Source: Macrotis lagotis (lineage: Eukaryota; Chordata; Mammalia; Peramelemorphia; Peramelidae). From it: a stretch of DNA of 64,000 nucleotides. Shown here piece after piece: positions 9,683 to 19,899 of the stretch. How positions within the stretch are numbered: position 1 is the first letter of the stretch; every line of letters starts with the position of its first letter. Position numbers and translations under genes: made by a program. Below the pieces are notes generated by a model. The model was not told the origin of the DNA. It saw only the letters and a program-made list of their open reading frames with translations, and ran no database searches. The DNA is taken from the NCBI RefSeq assembly GCF_037893015.1, contig NC_133666.1:652726957-652790956 (forward strand). The letters run 5' to 3'.

Positions 9683-9930
9683 GTAGGTGACAGTGGATAG
9701 AAAGCTGGGTCTGGAGTTAGGAATACCCATCTTCCCGAGTTTAAATCTGCTTCAGACATTTACCAGCTGTTTGACCCTGGGAAAGTCATTAAACCTGTTT
9801 GCCCCAGTTTCCTCATCTTTAAAATGAGGTAGAGAAAGAAATAGTGAACCACTTCTTGCCAAGAAAACCCCAGATGGAGTCATGAAGAGTTACACATGAC
9901 CAAAATGACTGAACAATGACAATGTGGATA
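9683..9930 (+). repeat. MAR1-type CORE-SINE, plus
   Basis: A tRNA-like head (GTGACAGTGGATAGAAAGC), a core (GTTTCCTCATCTTTAAAATGA) and the diagnostic 3' end GCCAAGAAAACCCCAGATGG ... TGACTGAACAATGACAA. That end resembles RTE/BovB LINE 3' ends, as known for Mar-1. Confidence 0.85.
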
Positions 9931-10134
9931 AAATCAGATAATATTTATAAAAAACTTAACTCAAAGCTTAGAGAAAGTAAACATATGATAAGTGCTTATT
10001 TCCTTCCCTGACATTGGTATAATGACCTTTTGGACATTTTGAATTGGATCCTTTGTAGATATTTTAATCTCAATATGTCAGAAACTTATCTATTCTTCTA
10101 AAGCTTTCTTTTTCTGATTTTTCTGTTACTGTGC

Positions 10135-10365
10135 AGGATACCATCTTCCTAGTCCCTGAAACTCAAAATTTAGGAATTATCCTTGACTCCTCACCATCTC
10201 CCAGTCTCTACATTCAAGTTATTGCCACAGACTAGATTTCACATCTGTAACATCTCGCAAATATGTCCTCTAGTGATGCCACCTCACATCTGGACTGTTG
10301 CAATGCTGGCTCTGCTGACTCAAGATGTCCCCCCCAACCCATCTACTCAGCAGCTAAATTGATCT
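10135..10365 (+). repeat. L2 LINE fragment, plus
   Basis: CTTGACTCCTCACCATCTCC, TCTGTAACATCTCGCAAATATG and CTGGACTGTTGCAATGCTGG match the marsupial L2 3' region in sense order. Confidence 0.7.
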
Positions 10366-10367
10366 TT

Positions 10368-10604
10368 GTTTTTGTTTCATCATTTTAGTTGTGTCTGACT
10401 CTTCATTACCCTATTTAGGGCTTTCTTGGCAAAGATATGGAGTGGTTTGCTTTTTCTTTCTCCAGTTTATTTAATAGATAAGGAAACTGAGGCAAACAGG
10501 GCTAAGAGACTTGCCCAGGTCATATAGCTAGTAAGTACTGAGGTCAGTCTGAAGTCTTCCTGAGTCTAAGACTAGCACTCTATCCACTGCACCAATTAGC
10601 CCCT
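10368..10604 (-). repeat. MAR1-type CORE-SINE, minus
   Basis: Reverse complement of the MAR1 3' end (TTTAGTTGTGTCTGACTCTTC, TCTTGGCAAAGATATGGAG) through AGACTTGCCCAGGTCATATAG and CTCTATCCACTGCACCAATTAGCCCC. It interrupts an L2. Confidence 0.85.
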
Positions 10605-10606
10605 CT

Positions 10607-11596
10607 CATATCTTAGCAGCATTTTGAATGAATTTTGCCCTTATGTATTTGATTGTTTCCAATTTCTTTTGGATAGCAGATCTTTATCAGGGAAACCTAC
10701 TGCAAAGATTTCCCCCCAAATTAATTATTTCCCTTTTAAATTTAACTGCATTGGTTTGTGTCAAAGTTTCAAAATTTTATGTAACCCAGATTATTCATTT
10801 TCTTTTCTCTTACACTCCCTATTCTTCTGATAGAAGATTTGCAGTAAATATCTTCTTTAGTTTGTTTATGATGAGATATTTTATATCTAGGGAGTATATT
10901 CATTTGGAACCTCATGTATATGGTGTGAAATGTTTGTCTAAACAATTCTTGATTGGTTGCTTTGCAGTTTTCCTAATAGTTTCTCTAAATCTTTAGTGAA
11001 TCTTTACCCAGTAATTGAGTGATGCCTTTGGATTTATTGAATGCTTTTTTTTTTTTTTTAGGTTTTTGCAAGGCAAACGGGGTTAAGTGGCTTGCCCAAG
11101 GCCACACAGCTAGGTGATTATTAAGTGTCTGAGACCAGATTTGAACCCAGGTACTCCTGACTCCAAGGCCGGTGCTTTATCCACTACGCCACCTAGCCTC
11201 CCCTATTGAATGCTTTTCTACTGTATTCATTTGAGTCTGTCTGTTGTACACCTGCTCTATTGATCAATTACTATTAAATCATTACCAAATTCTTTTGATA
11301 ATTATTCTTTGTTTTTGATTGAAATGGATACTGCTAGGTCTCCTTTCCTCTCATTTTCTTTTTCATTATTTCCCATGAGATTCATGACCTTTTTGAATTC
11401 TCTAGATGAATTTTACTATTTTTTTTTCCTTATGACCTTTCAATGATGGTTATCATCAGTCAGTTCTTTCCCTCTCCTGGTACGTAATTCATTGCAGTCA
11501 AATGACTTGAACTTATTAAAGACGGTGGCCCTCAAATTTCCCTACTTATTTTGAATTATCTGCTTCCTATTAGCTAGTTTAGGTCCCTAATTTGCA
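10607..11596 (-). mobile_element. L1 LINE fragment, minus, interrupted by a SINE
   Basis: The pyrimidine-rich strand has the familiar antisense L1 ORF2 flow (GATTGTTTCCAATTTC, GATAGCAGATCTTTATC, GATCAATTACTATTAAATC). It is shared in style with the better-preserved L1 copies at 24.4-27.3 kb. Frames are broken, so it is an old copy. Confidence 0.6.
11049..11203 (-). repeat. tRNA-derived marsupial SINE, young, minus
   Basis: A perfect 14-bp TSD TATTGAATGCTTTT lies at 11,035-11,048 and 11,204-11,217. The body runs from AGGTTTTTGCAAGGCAAACG to GCCACCTAGCCTCCCC. Confidence 0.97.
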
Positions 11597-11599
11597 GTT

Positions 11600-12036
11600 C
11601 AAATAGAAGCCAAATTAAGAATTGACCCTCTTTCTGTTGTGTACTGCCACTGCCACCACTATCATCATCATCATCATTATCATACTCATCCTAAATAATG
11701 GTCGTAGTTTTTGACCATTCCCCCTCCCCCCAATATAGTTTTCAAACGTTTTTATTTCTGTCCTTTGATTTCCTTACTCACCTCAGTTCATCCTGGGATA
11801 TTGCACTCTTTCCACTTAAAGGACCTCACTGAACTTTTCTGTTCAAATTCTACTACCTGTCTTTACTTCTATTTTCTCTAAATATTTCTTAAAATAAAAA
11901 AATAAAGATTTTATGCTTCTTGTTCTTAGACATAGTGATTTCCTGATATACTTTCACCCTCTGTCCCATCAAAACCTCCTTCAGAACAGAAAAAGCAATT
12001 AGGCAAAATCAAACAACAGAACGACCCCATTTTACA
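11600..12036 (-). repeat. Unnamed repeat, copy B (inverted, permuted)
   Basis: Block X is at 11,600-11,652 (AATAGAAGCCAAATTAAG...) and block Y at 11,732-12,036, both reverse complement to copy A at 8,614-8,951. Between X and Y lies a CATCAT/C-rich spacer absent from A. Within Y, copy B also has an extra A-rich stretch of about 30 bases. Confidence 0.7.
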
Positions 12037-12039
12037 AAA

Positions 12040-12600
12040 TATATAACATTTCACATTCATGATCCCCCCTACCTCTTTACTGAGATGGAGGAAGTATACT
12101 TTCCTGGGGCTGTGATTAGTTCTTACAATTCACTCAAATTTACTTTTCAGTGTTATTTTCATTTCCATTGTTGCATTCATTGTGTTTATTATTCTTTCCG
12201 TTCTGCTTCATTGATTCATAAGGAATCCTTTGAATTTCTCATATTTATTATTTTTTTAATGTGGAACAATAAGTCATTAAAATTCAAGCTGGTTGATGCA
12301 TTCTTGAACATCTACATTAATCAGAATTATTATACTTCATGTCCTCAAAATTTAATTGTTTGAAGTTTCCATCCTTTGTGAACTCATTTATTTCCCTTGT
12401 AAGAATTTAGTCCCTTGGGATCTCACCAATATTTTCTCTGAACCTTTTGAAAAATTTCTTTTATGGAAATCTGGGATACAACTGGCTCCTATCTATCTCT
12501 TCTCTTTTTCTGACACAAATTCCAAGATGGCATAATCATTTAGCCCCAGGATTTCTATTATTTCTGTCTTAAGAACTAGCTCTGTTGTTGGTGTGAATCA
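12040..12600 (-). mobile_element. Probable L1 3' UTR relic, minus
   Basis: ATAACATTTCACATTCATGATC, TTCATTTCCATTGTTGCATTC and GCTTCATTGATTCATAAGG have the composition and phrase order of antisense L1 3' UTRs elsewhere in the window, but no clear boundary is visible. Confidence 0.4.
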
Positions 12601-12640
12601 GACCAACAACACAAATTTCCTTTCTTGGTTCCCCCTACCA

Positions 12641-12783
12641 TTTTTTTTGCAAGGCAATGTGATTAAGTGACTTGCCCAAGGTCACACAGCTAAGTAAGCA
12701 GTAAATGTTTAAGGTCACATTTGAACTTAGGTCCTCCTGACTCCAGGGCTGCTGCTCTATCCTCGGCACTATCTAACTGCCCC
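12641..12783 (-). repeat. tRNA-derived marsupial SINE, older, minus
   Basis: TTTGCAAGGCAATGTGATTAAG through CACTATCTAACTGCCCC. More diverged than its neighbours, and no clear TSD. Confidence 0.88.
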
Positions 12784-12944
12784 AAGATGATATCATTGTT
12801 AACATAGATCAAAATATCTCTGACTCCATTAAACATCAGAGAGAATATAGAAGGAAAAATGTAGGAAGTGTCATGAAAGTGAGAAGACTTTGAAGTACTG
12901 GTCAACTTTTAGCCAATCCATATTGGGGAGAACGAACCTGGTTG

Positions 12945-13060
12945 GTTCATTGTTGGTTCTTGTCTTTCTTTATCAAAGATCAAAATAGCATCACTATGTT
13001 AGAGACAAGTTACAGTGTGTCCGCCTGTGGCTGATCAAAGCAATATGAACTCGAAATACT
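12945..13060 (-). mobile_element. RTE LINE 3' terminus, minus
   Basis: GTTGGTTCTTGTCTTTCTTTATC, AAATAGCATCACTATGTTAGAG and TACAGTGTGTCCGCCTGTGG match the 3' ends at 1.1 kb and 33.96 kb. TTGG-rich sequence at its left end is the terminal simple repeat. Confidence 0.75.
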
Positions 13061-13188
13061 CTACTACCCTGATCATTCTTGAAGAAGACCATGACATCAG
13101 GGAGGTGATGCCGTGCCAAGCACATGAATTAGATTTGAGTAGGGGTGGGGCTGTACTACATCATCAGCCTCACTTTCTCATCCAGAGT
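13061..13188 (-). repeat. RTE-tailed SINE, 5' truncated, minus
   Basis: CATTCTTGAAGAAGACCATG, AGGTGATGCCGTGCC and CATCAGCCTCACTTTCTC identify the RTE-tailed tRNA SINE (RTESINE/MAR4-like). The head is missing, as expected from 5' truncation. It abuts the RTE fragment. Confidence 0.8.
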
Positions 13189-13399
13189 CAACATTTGATT
13201 CTCCAGACTCTCAATCTTTGAATTCTCCTCCAGAGGAAACATTTGCATTTCAAGAATGGGAAATCACCAAACAATTAACTTCCATGGAAGTCTACTCTGG
13301 GTTAGGTGAGTTTCTGCCACCCTGTAAATGTCATGAATGTGGAAAATTCTTCAGTCACAAGCTTTCAAATCTTATAAAAACATTGGAGCATCCATAATA
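13143..13399 (+). pseudogene. Relic C2H2 zinc-finger-like frame
   Basis: An 85-codon open frame without a stop runs from inside the truncated SINE to a TAA at 13,397-13,399. Its last 23 codons read ...CKCHECGKFFSHKLSNLIK..., followed by TLEHP. This has the C-x2-C-GK-x-F-S...NLIK signature of a KRAB-type zinc finger. One extra residue lies before the NL, threonine replaces the first histidine, and no second histidine or TGEK linker follows, so the finger cannot fold normally. Upstream residues (ETFAFQEWEITKQL) have no motif I know. The non-SINE part begins near 13,190. Most likely a decayed ZNF terminal exon or retrocopy remnant; chance resemblance is possible. Confidence 0.45.
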
Positions 13400-13489
13400 C
13401 ATAAACATGTGTTTATTGAGTATATTATTTACATGTATATGACTATATTAGATGCAGTGTGAATATAAATAAGAGAATGTTACCAAGAG

Positions 13490-13650
13490 AGAGCATTATG
13501 TAATGGGTTAGAGGATCAACTGCGAAATCAGGTAGAATTCAAGTTCTTCTTTTGACATATTGGTTTTGAGACTATGGACAGGGCAAGGTATTTACTTCTC
13601 AGTGTGCAGGAGACTTTCCAGAATTATAAATTACAGAGGAATTGGTAATT
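13490..13650 (+). repeat. MIR3-type SINE, plus (diverged)
   Basis: CATTATGTAATGGGTTAGAGG, AATTCAAGTTCTTCTTTTGAC and CTTCTCAGTGTGCAGGAG keep the MIR3 order weakly. Confidence 0.45.
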
Positions 13651-13725
13651 TTCATGAGTGGGAGGAGTTCCCACAATTAGAATTTCATGTGGTCCAGACC
13701 TTCCCTCTCCCCTCAAAAACATTTC

Positions 13726-13778
13726 TCTCCCCTCCCGTCCCCTCCCCTCCCGTCCCCTCCCTCCCTCCCCTCCCCTCA
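13726..13778 (-). repeat. CCCCTCCC-rich tract, G-quadruplex motif on minus strand
   Basis: About 50 bases of repeating CCCCTCCCGTCC / CCCTCCCT. The minus strand therefore carries more than six G3-G4 runs separated by 1-3 bases, which meets the usual quadruplex pattern. No promoter features surround it. Confidence 0.8.
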
Positions 13779-14249
13779 TTCCACTGAAAGAGGACATGGT
13801 GAAAATGCCTCCTGGGACTCAAGGAATAGCTTTTGTCACTGAATCCCAAAGCAACCATTCTAACATTTCCTTTTCTTTTTCCTGTTGCCCACAATTTCTC
13901 TCTAAACCCTGGATCATGATTAATCTTATTCTGTCTAGGGGGTCACTAAAATCATCTACTTTTCATTCATCTAATTCAAGGTAGTGAGAATTTAAAAACC
14001 TTTACTAAGAAATTAAGGATATATTTTAAAAAACTCAACAAATTTAAAACGACCAAGTTAGAATAGACATAGATAGCCCTTCATTTCATCTTGCCTGATC
14101 CTGTTTGAAGGGTCTTTCTTCTCTTCAGCTGCTTCCTGTTCTTTCCTAATTCTTTCCTTCAGATAATGAAGGTGCAGGGAAAAAATAAATCTGTACTCCA
14201 AATGGGAAGCTGTGGATCATTTAGATGAGACTACACCCTTAAAAGAATT

Positions 14250-14395
14250 CACATAATTGAGTGTTTTAAGATTTACAAAGTACTTTCCTGGAAACAACCC
14301 AGTGAGGAAGGCAATGCAGCTATTATTACTCTCATTTAACAGAAGAGGAAATTGCATCTCAGATTAGTTATTCTTCCAAGTTCACAGTCAATCAG
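14250..14395 (-). repeat. MIR, minus
   Basis: GATTTACAAAGTACTTTCCTGG, AACAACCCAGTGAGGAAGGC and AGAAGAGGAAATTGCATCTC follow MIR in reverse order. Confidence 0.65.
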
Positions 14396-14399
14396 TGAT

Positions 14400-14672
14400 G
14401 TTTGTCCTTCATTCCTGAAGAAGACCACAACTTCAGGGGAGGTGATGCCATGACAAGCACATGAATTGGATTTTTGAGTTGAGGGGCTGTGCCAAGTCCC
14501 CAGCCTCACTTTCTCCCCCAGACCAGATAGGAATCAGGATGACTAGAGATGGCCCTGGATTGTAGGCAATCAGGGTTAAGTGATCAAGCTCTCATAGCTA
14601 GTAAGTGTCTGAGGATGGATTTGAACTCTGGTCCTCCTGATTCTAGGACTAGTGCTCTAACCACTGTGCAAC
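14400..14672 (-). repeat. RTE-tailed SINE, full-length, minus
   Basis: TTTGTCCTTCATTCCTGAAG, GATGCCATGACAAGCACATG, CAGGATGACTAGAGATGG, then a tRNA-derived head ending CTCTAACCACTGTGCAACC. Confidence 0.9.
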
Positions 14673-15374
14673 CACAATACCTAGAAGAGATATATGACTT
14701 CTTATGTGAGATCTGAAGGAAGTTAGGGAAAATAGGGGGCAGACAGGAGGAGGGAAAATTTTGAAAGTGAAGAGACTTTTCTACATAGTTAAATTTCACA
14801 CCTTTGGAGGAATATTTTTGTGTATTTGTTACCACCTAATGCTTCAACACTGACTTCATGTTTAGATTTCCTACTTTCTGGGTGGGATATACACCAAAGG
14901 GGAATAGGAAAATTTGAGGAAAACCATTTTCTTATAGATCTTAAGTAAGGTCCCACTGTTGAATGAGTTAAAATAGAAATATCCTATGTAAATCACTTTT
15001 GTACCCCCTTACCCCTTCACATCCCATAGAATCCAGGAGCTCTTGCTAAATGTAGTAAGTGATTAATGAATATTTGTTGAATGAATGAATGAATGACTTT
15101 TAGTGGAAGATAATGGGAACTCCACTAGATAAGATAGTTTTTGACATGGTAATCAGAGGCACTTTATCTCTGACAATGGAATTGGGTAAATTTTGCAAGG
15201 CTGAAGAGTTGGGCCAGGTGAAGTAAAGATATTAAGAGTTAGAAAATGAGATAAAACTGAAGAGGTGGAGTAGGGAAGAAGGGAAATGAGAGATACAAGA
15301 TAAATGAATCTAAAACAGGAGATTGGAGGGACTACTTTTCAGAAGGGCCCTAAGGAGAGAAAAAGATGGAAAGG
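14673..15374. other. Unassigned sequence with a short L2 end
   Basis: At 15,025-15,100 an L2-like 3' terminus (AATCCAGGAGCTCTTGC ... GAATATTTGTTGAATGAATG) is recognisable. The rest carries no identifiable element or coding frame. Confidence 0.45.
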
Positions 15375-15555
15375 ATCATAGAATTTAAAGTTGGAGGGGA
15401 CCTCAGACTTTCTTCAGTGCAACTAATTCATTTTACTTATGAGGAGGCAAGTCTAAGGAGGTGAAGGGGTTTGTGCTCAAGATTTTACATATAGGAAGAG
15501 GCTGAACTGTGACTTGAGCTCAGTTTTTGTGACTCCAGTGCTCTTTCTATGATAA
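15375..15555 (-). repeat. MIR3-type SINE, minus
   Basis: GGATCATAGAATTTAAAGTTGG, GGGACCTCAGACTTTC and TTTTTGTGACTCCAGTGCTC in MIR3 reverse order. Sequence from 15,556 to 16,100 is unassigned. Confidence 0.75.
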
Positions 15556-16507
15556 ACCATAATGGTCATGAGAAAAGTGAGAAATGTTATGGGATGGAGG
15601 GGTGGAGAGAGGGAATGCAGCCCAGGAAGGAGAAATTTTAATCTCTAAGACTACTAAGTCAGGGTTGCTTTCTGATTGGGATCTACCTTGGAGGTGGTAG
15701 TGGTGGGAAAATATATCCTACTTCATCAACCAGCATTCATAGGAATGAAGGTGGAGAACCTTAATCATGTTCCAAATATCATTAAATATCAATCCATATA
15801 TGATATATTTATGTGTCAACTCCCCAGCTCCAACAATAAATATGGAAAAATATGTTATCATTCACTCTAACCAACACTCATCTGTACTCACAGGATTTAG
15901 CTTTCTTTCTTCTTAATCAAGTTGAATTTTGTATATTCCCTCTGGGGGAAATATACAAAGTTTAAAATTTAAATGTGGTCCCCATTTTATTTGAAGAAAA
16001 CTCTGAGAATGGTCTCCAAATATAACCCTACCACCTTAGGAGGAGTGGCTGGGGCAAAGCAGAGGATGAATCTCAATAATTTTACTTATCATGCGTACAT
16101 TATACTTAATGGTGTTTGTCCTTTGTTCTTTTCTTTTTCTAAAATTAATTAATTTATTTTTTGATAATTTTTGATAATTTTCAACAATCGTTTTGTGGCA
16201 AGGTTTTGAGTACCACGTTTTTCTCCCTGCCTCCCTTTTCTTCCCTCTTCCCTGGACAGAGAACAATCTAATATAGATTATACATGTATAGCTATGTTAA
16301 ACAAAATTTCCATATTAATCTTATTGTGAAAGAAGAATCAGAATAAAAAGGAGGAAAAGAAACCATGAGAGGAGGAAAAAACCATAAAACATAAAATAAA
16401 TTAAAAAAATTGAAAATAGTAAGTTTTGGTCTGCATTCAGACTCCAAAGTTCCTTCTTTGGATGTGGATGATATTTTCCATCACCAGTCCTTTAGAATTA
16501 TCTTTGA

Positions 16508-16620
16508 CAGAGGGTGGCTAGGTGGTGCAGTGGATAGAGCACTGACCTTGGAGTCAGGAGTACCTGAGTTCAAATCTGGCCTCAGACCCCATTGCCTTGA
16601 AAAATCTAAAAAAAAAAAAG
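16508..16620 (+). repeat. tRNA-derived SINE, plus, internally deleted
   Basis: The head GGGTGGCTAGGTGGTGCAGT and tail CCCCATTGCCTTGAAAAATC are normal. The middle, from CTCAGA to the CCCCATTG block, lacks about 45 bases (the TTAATAATTACCTAGCTG part). TSD (A)TTATCTTTGA lies on both sides (16,497-16,507 and 16,621-16,632). Confidence 0.9.
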
Positions 16621-16753
16621 ATTTATCTTTGATTATTGTACTGCTGAGATTAGTAAATCCATCATAATTGTTCTTCTGGTTCTGGTCACTTCACTTAGAA
16701 TCAGTTCATGCAGGTCTTTCCAGGCTTATCTGAAGTTCCACCCCTCATTATTT

Positions 16754-16923
16754 CTTCTTCTTCTTCTTCTTTTTTTTTTTTTGGTAAGGCAATGGGGTAA
16801 AGTGACTTTCCCTAGGCCACACAACTAGGTAATTATTAAGTGTCTCAGGCCAGATTTGAACTCAGGTACTCCTGACTCCAGGGCCAGTAGTACTCTATTC
16901 ACTTTGCCACCTAGCCACCCCTC
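16754..16923 (-). repeat. tRNA-derived SINE, minus
   Basis: A perfect 13-bp TSD CCCCTCATTATTT lies at 16,741-16,753 and 16,924-16,936. It is tail-to-tail with the plus SINE 130 bases upstream, both inside the same L1. Confidence 0.95.
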
Positions 16924-17857
16924 CCCCTCATTATTTCCAAGGGAACAATAGTACTTCATCATATTCATATACTACAATTTATTCAGTCATTTCCCAATTG
17001 AGGGGCATCCCCTCAATTTCCAATTCTTTGCCACTACAGAAAAAGCTGCTAAAAATATTTTTGTACATGCAGGTTTTTTTTTTACCCTTTCTTGTGATCT
17101 TTTTTGGAATATAGACCTAATATTGGCATTGCTGGATCAAAGGGTATGCAGTTTGATTGTCCTTTGGGTATAGTCCCAAACTGCTCTCCAGAAAGGCTGG
17201 ATCCATTCACAACACTAATAGTGTTTTAGTGTCTCAGTTTTCCCACATCTCCTACCACATTGATTATTTTCCTTTTTTTTTGTCATATTGACAAATCTGA
17301 TAGGTGTGATATGATACTTCAGAGTTGTTTTATTTTACATTTTTCTAATTAATCAAGATTTAGAGTTTTTTTTTTCATTTAAGTATAGATAACTTTAATT
17401 TCTTCATCTGAGATCTATCTCCCTGTTCAGATCCTTTGACTATTTATCAGTTGAGGAATGACTAATAGTCTGATAAATTTGACCCAGTTCTCTATATATT
17501 TCAGAAATACTAATTGTAAAAATTGTCTCCCAACTTATTGCATTCCTTATAATCTTGGTTGCATTAGTTTTATTTGTGTAAAAACTTTTCAACTTAATGT
17601 AATTTAAATTATTCATTTGCATTTTATGTTGTTCAGTTTATAATATAATAAGGGTCATAAACTCCTCCTTTTCCATAGTTCTGGCAGATAAACCATTTCT
17701 TGTTCTCCTAACCAGCTTATGGTATTGCCTTTTATGTCTAAATCTTGTACCTATTTCGACCTTATCTTGGTATAGGGTGTGAGATGGCAGTCTGTGTCTA
17801 ATTTCTGCCAGACTATTTTTCACTTTTTATCCCAGAAATTGGAGTCTTTGCATTTAT

Positions 17858-18168
17858 TTTGTCCTTCATTCTTGAAGTAGATCATGACATCGGAGAGGTG
17901 ATGTCATGACAAGCAAGTGAATTGGATTTGAGTGTGGGATTGCTGTATTAAGTCAACAGCCTCCCTTTCTCCTTTGGAATCCTATTGTTTGGATCCAGTG
18001 GCCAGATATAAATCAGGATGATTGGAGATGGTCCTGGATGTGAGACAATCAGGGTTCGATGACTTGCTCAAGGTAATGCAACTAGTAAGTGTCAAGTGTC
18101 TGAGGTCAGACTTGAACCAAGGTCCTCCTGACTCCAGGGTTCTCTATCTACTGCACCATTTAATTTCC
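17858..18168 (-). repeat. RTE-tailed SINE, full-length, minus
   Basis: TTGTCCTTCATTCTTGAAGTAG, GTGATGTCATGACAAGC, GGATCCAGTGGCCAGATA and the tRNA-like head with CTCTATCTACTGCACC. Confidence 0.9.
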
Positions 18169-19039
18169 CTCTCTATACATTTACACATAAAATTAATGTA
18201 ATTGACCAGACCTAGTTAAGTATTTTTCTCATAGTTTGATTAAAAAGCCTAACCTGATTGATGGAGTAGTATTCTCCCACTTCCTGTGTCTTACTAATGT
18301 CCCAAGCTTAAGCAATACTCTCTTCCTGCTTCTTCCTCCTTTGCCAATGGCTTCTACCATCTCCACTTGTCCAGAGAGAGCTCAGTGCTTTTGGGAAATA
18401 AAAACAACTCAAGGTTGTTCACATCAGGATTCTTGTTTGTACTCTTTTTTGTTGCCTTTTGGAAAATGTTTTTTATTGATACCTTGTTTTACATCCTTAT
18501 AATTTTCCCCTAGTATCCTTACTTTTCCCCTTTCCTCTCCTGGAGAACTATCCCATCCACTCATTCAATTTAAGCAAAAATGACCCTGTCTCAGACTTGG
18601 TCTTAAATTCTGTCTGGGAAATATTAAAAATTAATCCACAAGGTTTAAGTGTAGGTAGAAAGGATCAGAAAATAAAGCAAGAACTGAGAAGATTGTGATA
18701 AGGTGGAAAAGTAAAAAGTTGGCTACAAAAATATATAAAAGAGATATGAATTTATTGAAATAAACCTTGAGATCCTTTATGTTGTGCTCTTCTGTGTCCT
18801 ATTTTGTCTTTTGGGACTATTTCAACAGTATCTACTTGTACTTGTTTTTTTTTAATGTCAAGGTTTATGAAGCTTTATATCATAAACCCATGGACTAAAA
18901 GCCATCACTCCTAGTATGATTCATACTTCCATGGTGCATTGAAGTTTGTACAGCACATTCCTAACAACAATTTGGAACTGGTAATGTAAGGATTAAATTT
19001 AAAAATCTGTTATTGATAGCTTCTGATTACATATCACTT
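18169..19039. other. Mostly unassigned, with a short L1 3' UTR piece
   Basis: 18,455-18,610 (TTTTATTGATACCTTGTTTTAC, CCTCTCCTGGAGAACTATCCC) looks like an antisense L1 3' terminus. The rest is AT-rich and unrecognised. Confidence 0.4.
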
Positions 19040-19681
19040 ATTTTCTTTCATTACATATTTTTCCCTCTCCCAGCAAAGGATAATAAAAGAGGAAAAAAAA
19101 AAAGTTCAGTAAAACAAATCAATATATCCCCAAAGTTTGTCTTATGCAGTATTCCAAACTCATGATCCTCACCTGTGTAAAGAAGAGGAAAGCAGTGTCT
19201 TTGCATAATTCTTTTATAAATCATTACAATGTTGAAGCATTCAGTTTTGATTATTCTGTTATTATTCTTTTCATTTATAGTACCATTCATGTATATTGTT
19301 TTCCAGGTTCTTAATACTTCACTTTGCATCAATTCCTCTGTCTCTTCATGGTTTTCTGTTTTCATTCTATTCTTTGTTTTCTTATAAAATAGGAAGATTT
19401 CATTATATTCATGTTTCACAATTCACGGAGCCCTTTCATCTGCAATGCATTCATGTGCTTTATTTCCTCAACCACCACCTACAACATTGACTACTGCCAT
19501 TTTCTATTATCATTGCTATTTTGCTGATGTGAAAAAACACCTCAGTGTTGTTCTGATGTGCATTTCTCTTATCTGGAGATTTCTCTCATCTGATTGTTAA
19601 TAATTTGCAATTTCTTTTGAGAACTATTTGTTCATATTTTTTGACCACTTAGTTATTGGGGAATGACTTTTAGTCTCATGT

Positions 19682-19790
19682 ACAGGGTGTTCCAACTATC
19701 TTAATGTAGTTTTAAGTTATAATAACTTTGGAATACTGTAAATTTCAATCATTTATTTAACTATCTTCAATATCTTACCTTACCACAAAG
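19682..19790. repeat. Possible solo end of a mariner-like DNA transposon
   Basis: ACAGGGTGTTCCAACTATCT followed by AATGTAGTTTTAAG and ATAATAACTTTGGAA resembles the terminal inverted repeat of a mariner family (cagggtgtcccaaaag type) that I recall from vertebrate genomes. No matching opposite end is visible nearby. Confidence 0.3.
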
Positions 19791-19899
19791 ATTTCTTTTT
19801 CCTAGTGATCTCTTTTCTGTTTATCCTAGTTGCATTAATTTTGTTCAATTTCATTTGGCCAAAATGACTTAGTTTATCCTTTAAAGTCACTTTATCCCC

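Larger units (their letters stand above)
16100..17857 (-). mobile_element. L1 LINE 3' end, 5' truncated, minus
   Basis: It begins with the antisense 3' UTR (TTTGTGGCAAGGTTTTGAG, CTTCTGGTTCTGGTCACTTC) and passes into antisense ORF2 C-terminus (GGATCAAAGGGTATGC, CAAACTGCTCTCCAGAAAGG). It runs to about 17,857, where an RTE-tailed SINE abuts. Frames are broken; two SINEs have inserted. Confidence 0.85.

Noticed and set aside
16036-16266. Lysine-rich 76-codon minus-strand frame.
   Set aside because: It lies at the start of an antisense L1 3' UTR, and its composition follows the A-rich strand.
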